Of a stretch of DNA of 64,000 nt, positions 40,838-55,069 are shown in pieces. Every line of letters starts with the position of its first letter. Position 1 is the first letter of the stretch. The DNA lies in assembly GCA_963693365.1 (NCBI GenBank), contig CAVNZM010000015.1, positions 3,348,001 through 3,412,000 of the forward strand. The letters run 5' to 3'. Source of the stretch: Amoebidium appalachense. Its lineage: Eukaryota; Ichthyosporea. Below the pieces are notes generated by a model that saw only the letters and a program-made list of their open reading frames with translations, did no database searches and had not been told where the DNA came from. Both the position numbers and the translations under genes were made by a program.

Positions 40838-40945
40838 TGCATTTGATTGGCTGTGCTGGAAAACGCAGTAGGCCGTCGAATGTGGCTGGGCCTCCGGCAA
40901 TGTCCACGCAATAAAAAGTGTGTAAACCCCTTTATGCATTCCAAC
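40838..40945 (+). repeat. Promoter-like block, copy 1
   Basis: CATTTGATTGGCTG, GCTGGAAAACGCAGTAGGCC and TAAACCCCTTTATGCA recur in the same order at 41982-42080. The block has an ATTGG (CCAAT) box and an A/T-rich box, so it could be a duplicated promoter. Confidence 0.8.
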
Positions 40946-41250
40946 AGATAAATAAATTTCAATTGAGCCGCCTTTTTCGTCTTATCACTTCGACAGATAA
41001 CAAATTTGGATCGTTGTATGACTTTGCTCAGGACTTACCGGTTTACATCCTAAAGACGTTACATGCAATTGGGGGGTTTACGCTGTTTACTCGAGGCAAA
41101 GAGAACTGGTCTCAGGTATGGGGGGGGGTTTTGCTCGGAATATCCCCTCAGCGGTATATCATGATCACGTACATAGATGTCGGGTGGTGACTATATATCA
41201 GGGTTTACTTTCTCTACGAGACATCATAAAGACTACAAGGAGAAATCAAT
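40920..41250 (+). pseudogene. Fragmentary ORF of the same local family
   Basis: Open from about 40945 (FQLSRLFRLITS, IGGFTLFTRGKENW), with a possible donor at 41116 (CAG then GTATGG). A G-run just after shifts the frame, and sense-like sequence resumes as HRCRVVTIYQGLLSL until a 50-base T-run. It lacks an ATG, so it is probably a decayed copy. Confidence 0.3.
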
Positions 41251-41265
41251 TAGTTGGGGTTCCCC

Positions 41266-41319
<54 letters not shown>

Positions 41320-41352
41320 GGGCTCCCCTTGGGACACTCGGTATCAGCTGGT

Positions 41353-41402
<50 letters not shown>

Positions 41403-41422
41403 TGTGTGTGTGTGCGCGTGCG

Positions 41423-41986
41423 CTATAATTTTGTAGTGATGTGTTTCTCAAGCCAATCAATACATCTAATAAACAGGTCGTAGTTACGCGTGTTTAGTAT
41501 AAAATCAAGGATGTTGTAATTTACAGGTAGGCTATCTTTCTGGGTGTCTGTTGTGAATGTGACGTGTGTGTGTTGCGGTATTATGTGGTCTATCAAACTA
41601 CATTTGGCGATACATGACCGGTTAAACTGGTGTGTGTGTGTGTTGTTTGGGCATGCAAATGATGCCACCTTATACTTATTAGATCTCCACTGTATAGCAC
41701 GTGTACAGTAAAAGCGTGGTAATTGATCAATAATACTATCAGCTAGAGAAAGACCAGTTCTACAGGAAGGTAATATGTATTTAGGTGTTATACATTTGCG
41801 AGTGCCATATTTGGCAATATGGTTGAGGCGGTCAGTATATATAAAACGAGACATAAGGCTTAGTTTTTCAAGGTGTATGCTTTCATCGGGTCTAGTGTCG
41901 TGTGGTATCTTTTTCCATTTGTTATATTGCGTGATTATCTTGTGATTGTGTACATGTTTAATAAGTAAGCAATTCGATAGCTGCAT
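41423..41986 (-). CDS. Hypothetical protein of the same local family
   Basis: 187 residues, ATG to stop with no interruption, basic and Cys-containing. It ends ILDFILNTRNYDLFIRC-IDWLEKHI, which is the motif shared with the 40458 ORF. No transmembrane segment or named domain. The ATG overlaps the repeat block 41982-42080. It is the best candidate for an intact member of the cluster. Confidence 0.4.
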   Translation of the reverse strand: MQLSNCLLIKHVHNHKIITQYNKWKKIPHDTRPDESIHLEKLSLMSRFIYTDRLNHIAKYGTRKCITPKYILPSCRTGLSLADSIIDQLPRFYCTRAIQWRSNKYKVASFACPNNTHTHQFNRSCIAKCSLIDHIIPQHTHVTFTTDTQKDSLPVNYNILDFILNTRNYDLFIRCIDWLEKHITTKL

Positions 41987-42080
41987 TTGATTGGCTGCGC
42001 TGGAAAACGCAGTAGGCCGTCAAGTGAGGCTGGGCCCCTGTTGATGTCCGCAGCAAAGTGCATAAACCCCTTATAAAATT
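41982..42080 (+). repeat. Promoter-like block, copy 2
   Basis: Direct repeat of 40838-40945 with a few changes; here the A/T box reads CCCCTTATAAAATTATTG. Confidence 0.8.
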
Positions 42081-42413
42081 ATTGCAAGTCGTTATCTCCT
42101 CCATATCCGAGAGTGAGGGCATTTGTATTTTCTTCTCCGAGATATCGGTGATATCTCGATGGCTTCTATTTTGCTGAGCATATCAATAAAGTCAATATAT
42201 ATAGGTATATTTATATATAAAGAATTCTTTCCCCACGTCCCTCTTCATTAGTCGATCATCGGATGACGTCAGCACAATCAAGAGCATGGGCGCGCTTGTT
42301 GGGTCAAATTATTTCACAGTGAAGTCTTCTTGTAGACTACAGTCAAAGATAAAATGTAGGTAACGGTCGTGAGTAAAGAACGTTTACCCACGTATGTATG
42401 TTGGTCACACATG

Positions 42414-42637
42414 TATATAAAGACACACCAAGCCACAATGTTTTCACAGAGAACCTTTCCTTTGTGTGACTCGTAAACATCTACCCACACCTATTATTAG
42501 CTATTGTCCTTTCTTAGAACTCGAGTATTTTTCTTGTTCCCATCACCCTGTGCTCCACTGGTTTTTGACAGTGATCTGAGGAGCAACTGATAACGTCTAC
42601 CTGACAACATCAGCTGCATCCGAAACGCTGAGTCGAG
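42414..42637 (+). promoter_or_regulatory. TATA box and untranslated leader exon of the phosphatase gene
   Basis: TATATAAA at 42414-42421 is followed by a non-coding exon that ends at 42637 (GTCGAG then GTAAGC). The intron runs to 43360 (GTGCAG) and the start codon comes 13 bases later. The assignment rests on splice-site quality and position only. Confidence 0.5.
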
Positions 42638-43372
42638 GTAAGCACAAATTGCTAGAGTAGGACTAAGTGTGTGGTTCCTTTCATGTCAAACATAATGATA
42701 TGGAGTTGACCCACTTTCCCAGAAATTTGTTTGACATGTTTGCCAACACCAGGCAAATCTATTTGGCAATGCACATCACGGTGGTGCATCGTCGGGAATG
42801 CATGACACCTGTAGAAAACATTTGCACCGCTTCTGTGTAACGTGACGGTATTGTTCAGGCGTATAATTGAATAACGGGCTGTGTGTTTGTGTTTTTCTTG
42901 CACTTGCATCTCGTACGGCATTTACATGGTTGCACTTCTTTCACATGCAACTCGTAATGGGGTTTGGGAAGCGATGGTTGTAATACCGGGGTGCAAAACC
43001 TTTCACGTGTGCTTACAATTTTTTGTCCTTCACATGTAAGTTGGTATACGATTCAATGCTGCTGTAGTACCTCTGGTGTCTTCACCTCCGTAGTTCAGAC
43101 TTCTGGTTAGCATTAATGCTTGTCTCCTCTTTACTCTCTTGTTGAACTAAGGGAGTCTAGCATGGACGTTTTGGTGACTACACGCCCAGAATGATACGCT
43201 TCTTGAAGCATATTGTTGAGCAGGAACTACAAACCTGTGTGGGACTATTGTAGGCCCTTTTGCCTACACAGCCTTTTCGTTCATGTTATCCTTCTCACTG
43301 TGCATGTTTAGCCTGACGGTGCTCACCATATGCATTTAACAATGTGTGCACTAAGTGCAGGAGGTGACCAGA

Positions 43373-43870
43373 ATGAGCACTCAGCAGAACCAAGTAAGCC
43401 CCTACGAGACTGCACGGGACACTGAGGAAGCCAAAAAGACAACAATGGAGCAGCAGCCTGACACGGTAGCCTCGGGCACTCAGGAAGATACTTCGACCAT
43501 TCCCGTGAAGGTATTTAGGCTGTCCCTTAGCCATGTTTAAGGTATCCCTGCAGATACACGCATTTTCAATTTTGGGATATTCACTCTATTACAAAATAGC
43601 GTTGATTTTGCAGCCCAAACAGCTGGTCAGTGTTTGCTTTTTTTTGGGGGGGGGGGGGGGGGGGAGGGGGGGGGGGGGGGGGGGGGGGGAAGGGGGAGGC
43701 CAACTGAACGGAGGGGAAAATGCATGGGGGGAGGGGGGTGGGGGGTGGGGGTGGGGGGGGGGGGGGGGGGGGGGGGGAGGGTGCGAAGGATGGGATATTG
43801 GTTTGGTGACCTGTGTCTATGTTTGTGTACGTGTGGGGCGAAGGAGATGGCAGTAGTGGTGGTGGTGTTT

Positions 43871-43932
<62 letters not shown>

Positions 43933-45184
43933 GCGGGGTAAATTGGATCATGCCCCCTTGGACATTAGTTGGAAAAGGGGCAGTCTCACAATGGTGGGTT
44001 GACACGGAATGGGGGGGGGAAGGGGGGGGGGGGGGGGGGGACGAGGGGAGGGGGGTGGAGTGAGAGGTAGATGGAGAGCGATGAAGACAAAGTCACGATG
44101 GAGCAGAATCACGACTCTTTGGGACTTTTAAAAGGGAAGCCGTGTTGGTGTTTGTGTGCGCGCATGTGTGTGTGGTGGGGGGGAGCCGTGGGGGGGGGGG
44201 GGGGGGGGGGGGGACGGGGGGGGGCAGTTTTTCTTTTTCTTTTTTTTTTTGTCCCCTTTTTCTTTCTTTCTTTTTTTTTTTTGTTCTTTTTCCGATCTCT
44301 TTTTTTCTCTATTTCCTTTCTGGTAAGCAGGTTAAGGCAAGATGCAGAGTGGTCACGTCGAATGGGTAGGTTACAGGGAAGAGAGTGTCTTGCTCTTTGA
44401 TTGTGTTTATCTTCGCTTTTTCCCTTTCTTTTTGTTTTGCAGAAAATTTTTTGGAAGGAGGGGTGTGAATGGGGAGGGGGGGAGGAGAGAGGAGGAAAGG
44501 TAGTGGGCTCTTGGCTCATATCTGTGGGAAGTCCGTAATGTCTGATGATATTAATTATATTAATCAAAGGAGTGAAGATATAGTAGCATATCATGGTCCA
44601 GGGGTACAATCTTCAGTCAAGGCTGTGCTAGTATAAATATCCCATAGGATCTGTGAAGCCTTTTCATAGAGAGCAAAATGCCCATCTTTTCTAACAATTT
44701 CGCACCTTAAAACCCCCCACACCCGAAATTCAGGAGAAAAATTTTCATAGAGAAAATTGCCCATTTCTTTTTATATTTTCGCACCATAAAACCTCCCACG
44801 CCCGAAAATCAGGAGAAATTATGTCGTTTTTCTGATGTTTTTTCCCCTTTTCCAGGGCACTGATTACAGCCAGAGCACCACGGTAGACCTCGACAAAGAT
44901 TCGACCAATTGGAAACTTGTATTCGCTCACCAGCAGTGGGGCCAGCTGGTCACGTGCCTGATTATCATTGGCGGTTGCGGGGTTGCCTATTTTGGGTTTG
45001 AACCACACATTCAGCAGTTTGACTACACGCCAGTCAAGACAAACGACAACATAAATTTCCCCGATAAGACCTCTACGATTCCTGCCATATGGGCTGTCGT
45101 TCCACCGGTATCTTTGTTTGTGGTGAAGTGTGGATTCTATTTTTTGGTGGGAATATTCGGTTGACACACACGCACACCGGACCT

Positions 45185-45216
<32 letters not shown>

Positions 45217-45419
45217 CCCCCCCCCCCCCCCCCCCCCCCACACACACCGTGAGGCACATTCACACACATACACACAACCTCCCTTCCCCTGCTCCTTCGA
45301 AGAAATACCGTTGATGACGGGCTTTGTTCGACGGTCTTCTGCCTACCATTTGGGTTTGCAGTGCATTTCCTGCCACCCCGGGGGGAGGGGGTGGGGTGGG
45401 GGGGGGGGGGGGGGGGGGG

Positions 45420-45459
<40 letters not shown>

Positions 45460-46441
45460 GACGTGTCCGGGAGCTTTCTCTTTGTGTGTGGTGGGGCGGG
45501 GCAGGGGGGAGGGGGGGGGGAGATACACTACATCCGCTCGACTCGGGACGGGGAAATGGAATCATATGGAGGATATGAAGGGGACAACAAAACGAGAAAT
45601 GGAACGTAGTAGATTTGTGTGCGAGCGAGGAGGGGATATTCCTAGACTGCAGCCTGCACCTAGAAGAAATTTAGTTGCATTTTATATACTTTTCATTCTC
45701 ACCCTTCTCATCCCATATTACTCATACCTTCCCCCCTCCCACCCGCCCTCCCCCTTCTTTCCTCCCCCCACTCCCCTCTCCCACCCGCCCACCCTCGTCC
45801 CTCCCCGCCCATGAGCCAACACAGACAAACCTCCCTCCCTATCCCTCCCTCCCCCCCCCTCCCCCTCCCCCCCCCCCCTCCCCCTCCGCTCTCTCCCCCT
45901 CCCCCCCCCCCCCCCCTCTCTGCCACCGACATTCACTCCCTCTCTCTCTGCAACCCCCCCCCCCCCCCCCCCCCCCCAGCTCGTTGCCATGGTAATCAAC
46001 ATCTTTGTGGTGGAGTTCTACCATCTCGGTCAGGCCCACTGCTATCCCACATTCAAGTGGCAGGCTGCCATACACTACCTGTTTGGAGGTTTCTCGGGTT
46101 TCTTTGTTGTCACGTTCTGCCAACAGGTATGTTCGGATCTCTTTGTGTCTCTCTCTTTCCGATTTCGGGTTTGTCATTTTTGTGACGTTTTGAAGTATGT
46201 CCTTTGGTGTCTCCTCCATATCGCCAACCCTCTAACGCATACATCACCCCCCCCCCCCCCCCCCCCCCCCCCCCCTTTGCCACCTCCTCAAATCACTCAC
46301 ACATGCATACGCCACCACACACATACACATACACCCATTTGGGCGCGCGCGCACACACACACGCACACGCACACACACACGCACACGCACACGCACACAC
46401 GCACATGCACACGCGCGTGCACACACACACACAAATGCGTG

Positions 46442-46479
<38 letters not shown>

Positions 46480-46690
46480 ACACCACACACGCATATGCAC
46501 GCGCGCGCACACACACACAAACCCGCCACCAGTATAAACAAACAAAACCAAAAGAGAGGAAAACAAAGATAACGAAACGAAAAGAACCGATGCGGGAGTG
46601 AACAAACGAAACTGTTAAAAAGAAAATATGCACGTAGACTGACAAAAAGTAAAATTAAGGCCTCCTTTTCCCTCTCCCCGCTCCCCCCCC

Positions 46691-46721
<31 letters not shown>

Positions 46722-47026
46722 ACGCACATGTACACCACCACCACCACCACCACCACCACCACCACCACCATCTTCGTAAGCACACCCCCTCCCCCCCCTT
46801 CTCCCCTCACCCCTTCCCCGCCACCAAATCCCGTATTCTTCTCCACCACCTGGATTTGTTTTTTTCCCAAGACTTCATTGGGTTCCAAGCCACCCACACA
46901 CATCAAAAAGCACACATTGGCGTGCACACACCCGTCACACACTTGATACACGCACACACGGATACGCGCGCACGCATGCATGCACGCACATGCACGCGAA
47001 CACACACACATACACGCGCGCGCGTG

Positions 47027-47061
<35 letters not shown>

Positions 47062-47102
47062 GCACAAACATAAACACGCTCACCCACACAAACACACAGA
47101 CG

Positions 47103-47138
<36 letters not shown>

Positions 47139-47685
47139 TCTACCCACCCACCCACACATATATCACAATCCTCTCCCACAATTCCATTTCAACTTTGCCC
47201 CTCTCGCTCCCTCACGCCCCATCACGCTCCATTAAACCCAAACTGTTCATCAGATTTTCGCTCTTCAAGCCGGTGAGCTCCGACCCGACTTCGTTGCCAT
47301 CTGCCAACCTCAATTCATCAACAGTACGTGGGTGTGCACCAACCCAGACACCTCATCCGTTGAAGACGCCCGGAAAACATTTTTCAGCGGCCACGCCAGC
47401 TCCGCTTCCTACGGCGCCGTTTTCTCCTTCCTCTACGTGCTTGTCTCCCTTGGGAGCAGGTTTAACAGGGCTCGCAAGAACAACCCTTCTCTTCAGTCCG
47501 TCCCCAACGGAAACGCGTGCGTGAAACAAACTGTAGACGCTCTGTGGCTCGCGTGGCTCCTTGCATGGATTTGTTTCGCAATTGCTGTCGGCGTGACTCG
47601 GATCACAGACTATAGGCACCGCGCAGTCGATGTTACAGCGGGGTTGTTTATGGGAAGTTTGTTTGCGTCCATTTTCTTTTTTTAA
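43373..47685 (+). CDS. Lipid phosphate phosphatase (PAP2/LPP family), four coding exons
   Basis: Integral membrane phosphatase that in this family dephosphorylates phosphatidate and lysophospholipids. Exons: 43373-43510, 44856-45107, 45980-46126 and 47254-47685, all phase 0, giving 322 residues. A polar N terminus of about 75 residues precedes six membrane segments (near residues 79-97, 120-142, 155-172, 222-240, 269-287 and 303-322), the LPP topology. Motif 2 is FFSGHASS and motif 3 is [12 protein letters not shown], keeping the catalytic His, Arg, His and Asp. Motif 1 keeps RP (GELRPDF), but the Lys expected seven residues before it is Ala. This junction lies exactly at the exon 3/4 boundary, so a different splice could matter, though the frame leaves little choice. 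The third intron carries a family B repeat and a C-run near its donor. Confidence 0.85.
44661..44820 (+). repeat. 80-bp tandem duplication before an acceptor
   Basis: Copies 44661-44741 and 44742-44820 share TTTTCATAGAGA, CAAAATGCCCAT-like and TTTCGCACC stretches and a CAGGAGAAA end. They lie in intron 1 of the phosphatase gene, 35 bases before the exon 2 acceptor. Confidence 0.85.
46143..46251 (-). repeat. Dispersed repeat family B in a phosphatase intron
   Basis: The reverse complement reads GATGTATGCGTTAGAGGG, CGATATGGAGGAGACACC and AAACGTCACAAAAATGAC. The G-run head appears as poly-C on the plus strand. It begins about 16 bases after the donor of exon 45980-46126. Confidence 0.8.
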
Positions 47686-47778
47686 GACTTATGCATACCA
47701 TGATAGGACTGTTTGGGGCCTGGGAAGTGCGACGGTGAGAGCGGTTTCGCAAGCAAAGGAAGCGTGAAAAATCCCCCC

Positions 47779-47811
<33 letters not shown>

Positions 47812-47891
47812 CACACACCACCACAACACCACCACCACGGGGTTGCCCCATTGCACAGTTGAGCACGCTTTCATAATTAATTGGTGTTGTA

Positions 47892-48386
47892 ATGAAGTCC
47901 TTTGTATACACAGTCCAAGTCAAAGTTCAAAGTTATCGACATTCCGTAAAAGTTTTCCGCGCACATTCCGTGTATAAGACTTCTGATTTAGCCTCACACA
48001 TTTTATATACCATCATAAGTTTTGGGACAGACGCGTCGGCTTTCTTTGACCATGAAGCAAGGTGGCACCCACGATTTCTTCATGTAATTATGTATGGCTA
48101 CTATTCGCAATATATAAGAAAAGTGCATGAGGAACCGATCAGTGTCAACATGTTGCTAAAGACGCCACAATGCTTGGCTGTGTTTTTTTCTACGCCACAC
48201 ATAGACCTTGGCATTTTTCACTGGTTTATTGGTTTGATCGGCGGCTGGAATTTGTTTTGTCCATGCACTATGGCAGGGAACACAGTTGTGAAGGACACTG
48301 AAGTATTATCAGACGGTAGATGCCATGTGGTATGGAGGGTGCCAACGAGAAGGCCTGCAGTAATATGTATTTCGAGAGTCTGCTAA
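47892..48386 (+). CDS. Unassigned ORF downstream of the phosphatase gene
   Basis: 164 residues, open without repeats, with a hydrophobic middle (FHWFIGLIGGWNLF). Short stretches (SQYIRK, IGGWNLF) loosely recall the 40-42 kb ORF family. Nothing shows it is expressed. Confidence 0.25.
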   Translation: MKSFVYTVQVKVQSYRHSVKVFRAHSVYKTSDLASHILYTIISFGTDASAFFDHEARWHPRFLHVIMYGYYSQYIRKVHEEPISVNMLLKTPQCLAVFFSTPHIDLGIFHWFIGLIGGWNLFCPCTMAGNTVVKDTEVLSDGRCHVVWRVPTRRPAVICISRVC

Positions 48387-48699
48387 CTGGTGTAAACTAT
48401 TTGTTCCACTTGTGCATGATTATTGCATACCATTTGTGCATAGTCATAAGGATTCGCATCCACAAGTGACATCATCCAATCTCAAAAGGTGTTGTAAAGA
48501 ATTGAGTGGAGCCTTGAGCACAGCGCGACACTGCCAACTGTCGAGTTTCCACACCTTGTAATGATATCCGAAGGGGTATGCATATGTTCTCGTACAAGAC
48601 GAAATGCTCAAAATAATGTAACAAATATTCGGCTGGTGCACGTGATGCACGACCTATTGTGATAAGGCATAGTGGTGGGGATCAAATAAACCTGAACCT

Positions 48700-48805
48700 G
48701 AGACTTGAAAACAGAAAGAAATTTTTTAAAGGAAGGGGGTCCTATAATTTGGAGAAACTGTGCAACCACGTCACGGTGAAATGTCTATGTAAAAACAAGA
48801 CTCCC

Positions 48806-48836
<31 letters not shown>

Positions 48837-48849
48837 AAAAAATAATAAT

Positions 48850-48880
<31 letters not shown>

Positions 48881-49490
48881 GGGGGGGAGAAGAGGGGAAG
48901 GATTCGGGGGGGGGGGGGGGGGGGGGGAGGATCTGAGCTAATGGGGTGGACTATCAGTCATGCATCTGTGCTTTAGAATTCTTAATTAACACTTTAATTT
49001 GAAGTCTGAGCTTTACTTCCAACCTTAAATTATGTAATGACTTGCATTACTCTATTCCAATCTCACCCTTGCTAGCTGAATCTTCACTGCATGTCCCACA
49101 GATTATATTTGGAGTTATTTTACAAACATCCACCACCAAACAGGCATTCATCACGGCAATATATTTTGACTGAGTCAGACCATAAATTAAGGTATACACT
49201 AGTACTGCTACTCACCATTCCATAGCTCTGAGTCTATTTATACATTTAAAATTCACGCACATTTGGCGCAAAACAGCCAATCACCGCGGTAGGGTGTGCC
49301 CGGAGCGCTGCCCATGAGCCAGCCTACGCCGTTCGCTCCCTTGTCGATTATCTCCGAAGAGAGCTGCAAGAAAAATTGGGAGGCACGTGTCAGAAAGACC
49401 GTGTGGCAGATAGACCATGGTCCTGTCCTGTTTGCGCATTTCCTGTCTATGTAGTGTGTGTAGGAAACACCTTGCCCCCATTTATGCACA
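48700..49490. other. Spacer without recognisable gene
   Basis: C-run, A-run and AATAA repeats at 48803-48880, a G-run at 48908, then ordinary AT-rich sequence. Confidence 0.5.
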
Positions 49491-49517
49491 CTACTACATA
49501 TGGGGGCGCGGCACCCC

Positions 49518-49553
49518 GTGGATGTGACGTCACAGGTGTGACGTCACATCCAC
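49518..49553. promoter_or_regulatory. Perfect palindrome with two TGACGTCA sites
   Basis: 16-base arms (GTGGATGTGACGTCAC and its exact reverse complement) around a 4-base AGGT loop. Each arm contains the CRE octamer TGACGTCA. The flanks extend the dyad imperfectly to about 49500-49575. Confidence 0.85.
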
Positions 49554-49837
49554 ACGGTCCCGCAGCCCCCAAAGATATGGCATATGTGGATATGAGGTGT
49601 GTGATATCTGTGTATATCGCGACATGGGATATGAGATATGGGTGGATATATGTACAGGAGCACGTGCACACACTGTGTGTGTGCAAAACACGTGCAGCGC
49701 ACGTGGTTTTAATTAAAAAATTAAATAGAGAGGGCGGAACACGTGTACGCGTACGTGTACGCGTACATGTGGTGCGCACACGTACAGGTGCTGCGGATCC
49801 AAGGAATGCGAGAATTCTGAATTCCGGCGAAAACTGA

Positions 49838-49995
49838 CCAATGGGAATTCGAATCCTGAATTCAATGGGAAACTGACCAATGGAAATAGTCGCCCAATGG
49901 GAATTAAGAGGCGAAAAAGCAAATTTGCCGGAACAATGACCAATCAGAACGCGTAAGCCGAAATCTGTACATTCCATCCCGAAACTGACCAATAG
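49838..49995 (+). promoter_or_regulatory. CCAAT-rich promoter region
   Basis: Five CCAAT motifs in the same orientation at about 49840, 49877, 49895, 49940 and 49990, four of them in the context GACCAAT. No clear TATA box. They precede the GC-rich plus-strand ORF at 50.3 kb. Confidence 0.5.
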
Positions 49996-50295
49996 GACCG
50001 CGAATGGCTCATTGTTTTTGGTAAACAGAGGCGGCCGGCCGGCGGCGGCCAGACACGCGCACAGACTTGTTGTTTTTGCGTACTGCTTCGTGAGATTTGG
50101 AGAGATTTTTGCTTTTGAGATTTCACTGGGCTTTGAGATTTAATAGACACAGGCACAGAGACGTTATTTTGCATGCTGTTTTTTATTGAGGCATTGCTCT
50201 GGCACAGCCAGGCTAGCAACCATCGATTAGATTGATACTTGAGATTTATAAGATTACAGCCTGAGATCTAAGGTTACCATTCAAGATATTCAGCG

Positions 50296-51840
50296 AGAGC
50301 CAGGAAGAGTTTGAAGATGATCTGTTGCGGGCACTGGATGCCGACCCGCAGCAGGTCCTGCAGGCCCACCCCTTCCTGCAGGCCATGTTGGCCCCACCAC
50401 CCCCACCCCCACCCCCTCCCCGGCCAGCCCCCCGCCCCCGCCCCCATCAATCACCCCGATGACCCCCAGATCATTGCCATGCCGGCCGAGGGCAACTGGC
50501 GACTGCGTTCCCGTGTAGATGACATGCAGGCACGGGGACTGGGTGTGCGTGGCCACACCCTCGAGTACCAACCCCTGCGCACCCTTGACGTGACTGAGTT
50601 CCCCCAGTTTTTTGCAGCCATGCTGTTCGATGCCATGGCCCGTGCAGATGTGCAGGCGGGGGACATGCTGATTGTGCGTATCATCAGCCTGCACGTGCAG
50701 GCCAACGGTGTGGACAACCAGATGGGGGATGATGGCAACCCCAACGCCGACGTGACCAACCGTCGTGTGTTTACTGCCGGCCCCATGGAGGTGTTCAATG
50801 GTGATGTCAACGCCGTGGTGCTCAAGCTGATGGAGAACATACGGCAACGCACCCAGAGTGCAGCCGAGACCTTCATGGACGGCAGATCCACCGTGCATCT
50901 GACGGTGGCCCGACCCCAGGACATGGTGAGGAGGGGGGCCTGCGGGTCCCTGTCCACCACCACGGGGGTGAATGCACGGTGGCTGCAGGATCTGGTGGAG
51001 GCCAAGGCCGTGGTGGATGTGACCGCCCTCGTGCAGGCTGCCTGCAGCACCGACGACCCACAGGTGACCGGGGAGAGGGCCCTCGACCACCAGCAGCTGC
51101 ACGGCTTTGCCTACGGCCCCAACTGTGCCCAGCTGTGCCTGTTGTACAGCATGGTGATGTGGGTGAAGAAGGCAGCCAATGGCAACGAGCAGGCCAGCCT
51201 GCCCACCGAGCACACACGCAAGGTGCTGGGCAAGGGGGGCAACCTCATGGATCGCAAGGACCACCACGTGCTGTGCCACCTGCTGACCCCGGAGGAGGTG
51301 TTGGGGGCCGGCAACACGACCCTGGGGGTGTCGAGATCTTCCGGCTGTGGGGTGTGCAACCTGCTACTCCCCCCCACAGATCCAAGGAGCCACCACCAAG
51401 ACCGTTACCTGCGGAGATTGGTGAGGGCAACCCGAGTGCTGTGGACCAAGTACGACCTGCCTGTGCCTGCAGAGGACGGCCTGACGGTGGATGAGCTGGG
51501 GGCAGCCGTGGATGCCCTCAACACAGCCATTGCCGAGCAGCCTGAGTCAGTCACCCGCGTGCGGCTGGTGGTGGTGGACATGGACAGCGGGGCCAAAGTG
51601 CTACGCCGGTACGGGGACCTGAGCATGGCCCTGCCCCCCTCCAAGCTGTGCACCATGTACTTGGCCCACTCCCAGAAGCTGGGCCACTTCACGGCCATCA
51701 CCTCCAGTGTCAGCACGACCATCGAGCGCCTACGACACAGCAACCACACGGGGGAGGCACGACGGAACCTCAGCACCTGCTACTACCCTCTGTCCTCCAT
51801 CTCACCCCCAACCCCACCCAGCTCTGAAGGAACAACAGTT
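50296..51840 (+). CDS. Large GC-rich hypothetical protein, intron-free stretch with one frameshift
   Basis: About 510 codons open in essentially one frame, with strong G/C third positions and none of the local simple repeats. The N-terminal part (EEFEDDLLRALDADPQQVLQ, then a Pro run) is in a different frame from the rest (IIAMPAEGNWRLRSRV onward). The switch falls in the C-rich tract 50395-50450, so a one-base indel is likely. Mixed alpha/beta segments such as FAAMLFDAMARADVQAGD and LLYSMVMWVKKAANG occur, and near the end KLGHFTAITSSVSTTI. The general pattern faintly recalls the protein N-terminal to, or fused with, the protein-primed DNA polymerase of Maverick/Polinton elements, but I see no polymerase motif and hold this loosely. 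A donor at 51841 (GTAAAC) would join it in phase to the exon at 52134. The start codon is not fixed. Confidence 0.5.
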
Positions 51841-52037
51841 GTAAACAGACTATGTACGCTGTCAGACTATCAGGGGATTAGGGGATTATGTTCTCTTTCT
51901 GCAACGATTTTCCACAGACCCCCCCCCCCCCCCCTCCCCCTCCCCCCCGGCCCCCCCACTCCCCTTCCTAAAATGCACACAGGCACACATGCAAGTAAGC
52001 GCACGCACGCACACCCACAGCCGCACACACACGCGCG

Positions 52038-52069
<32 letters not shown>

Positions 52070-52133
52070 TCCGGTTGTATCCCTCGCTTATAAAAATGTG
52101 ATTCATGTTGTTCTAATAGAGTTTTGCCGGCAG

Positions 52134-55054
<2,921 letters not shown>

Positions 55055-55069
<15 letters not shown>

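Noticed and set aside
45550-45600. Possible sense-orientation copy of repeat family B in the phosphatase gene
   Set aside because: The match is short and weak, so I did not count it against the antisense bias, but it should be tested.
50290-51279. Long His/Gly/Leu-rich minus-strand frame opposite the GC-rich ORF
   Set aside because: Its composition is that expected of the complement of a G/C-third-position gene; the plus frame has balanced protein composition.
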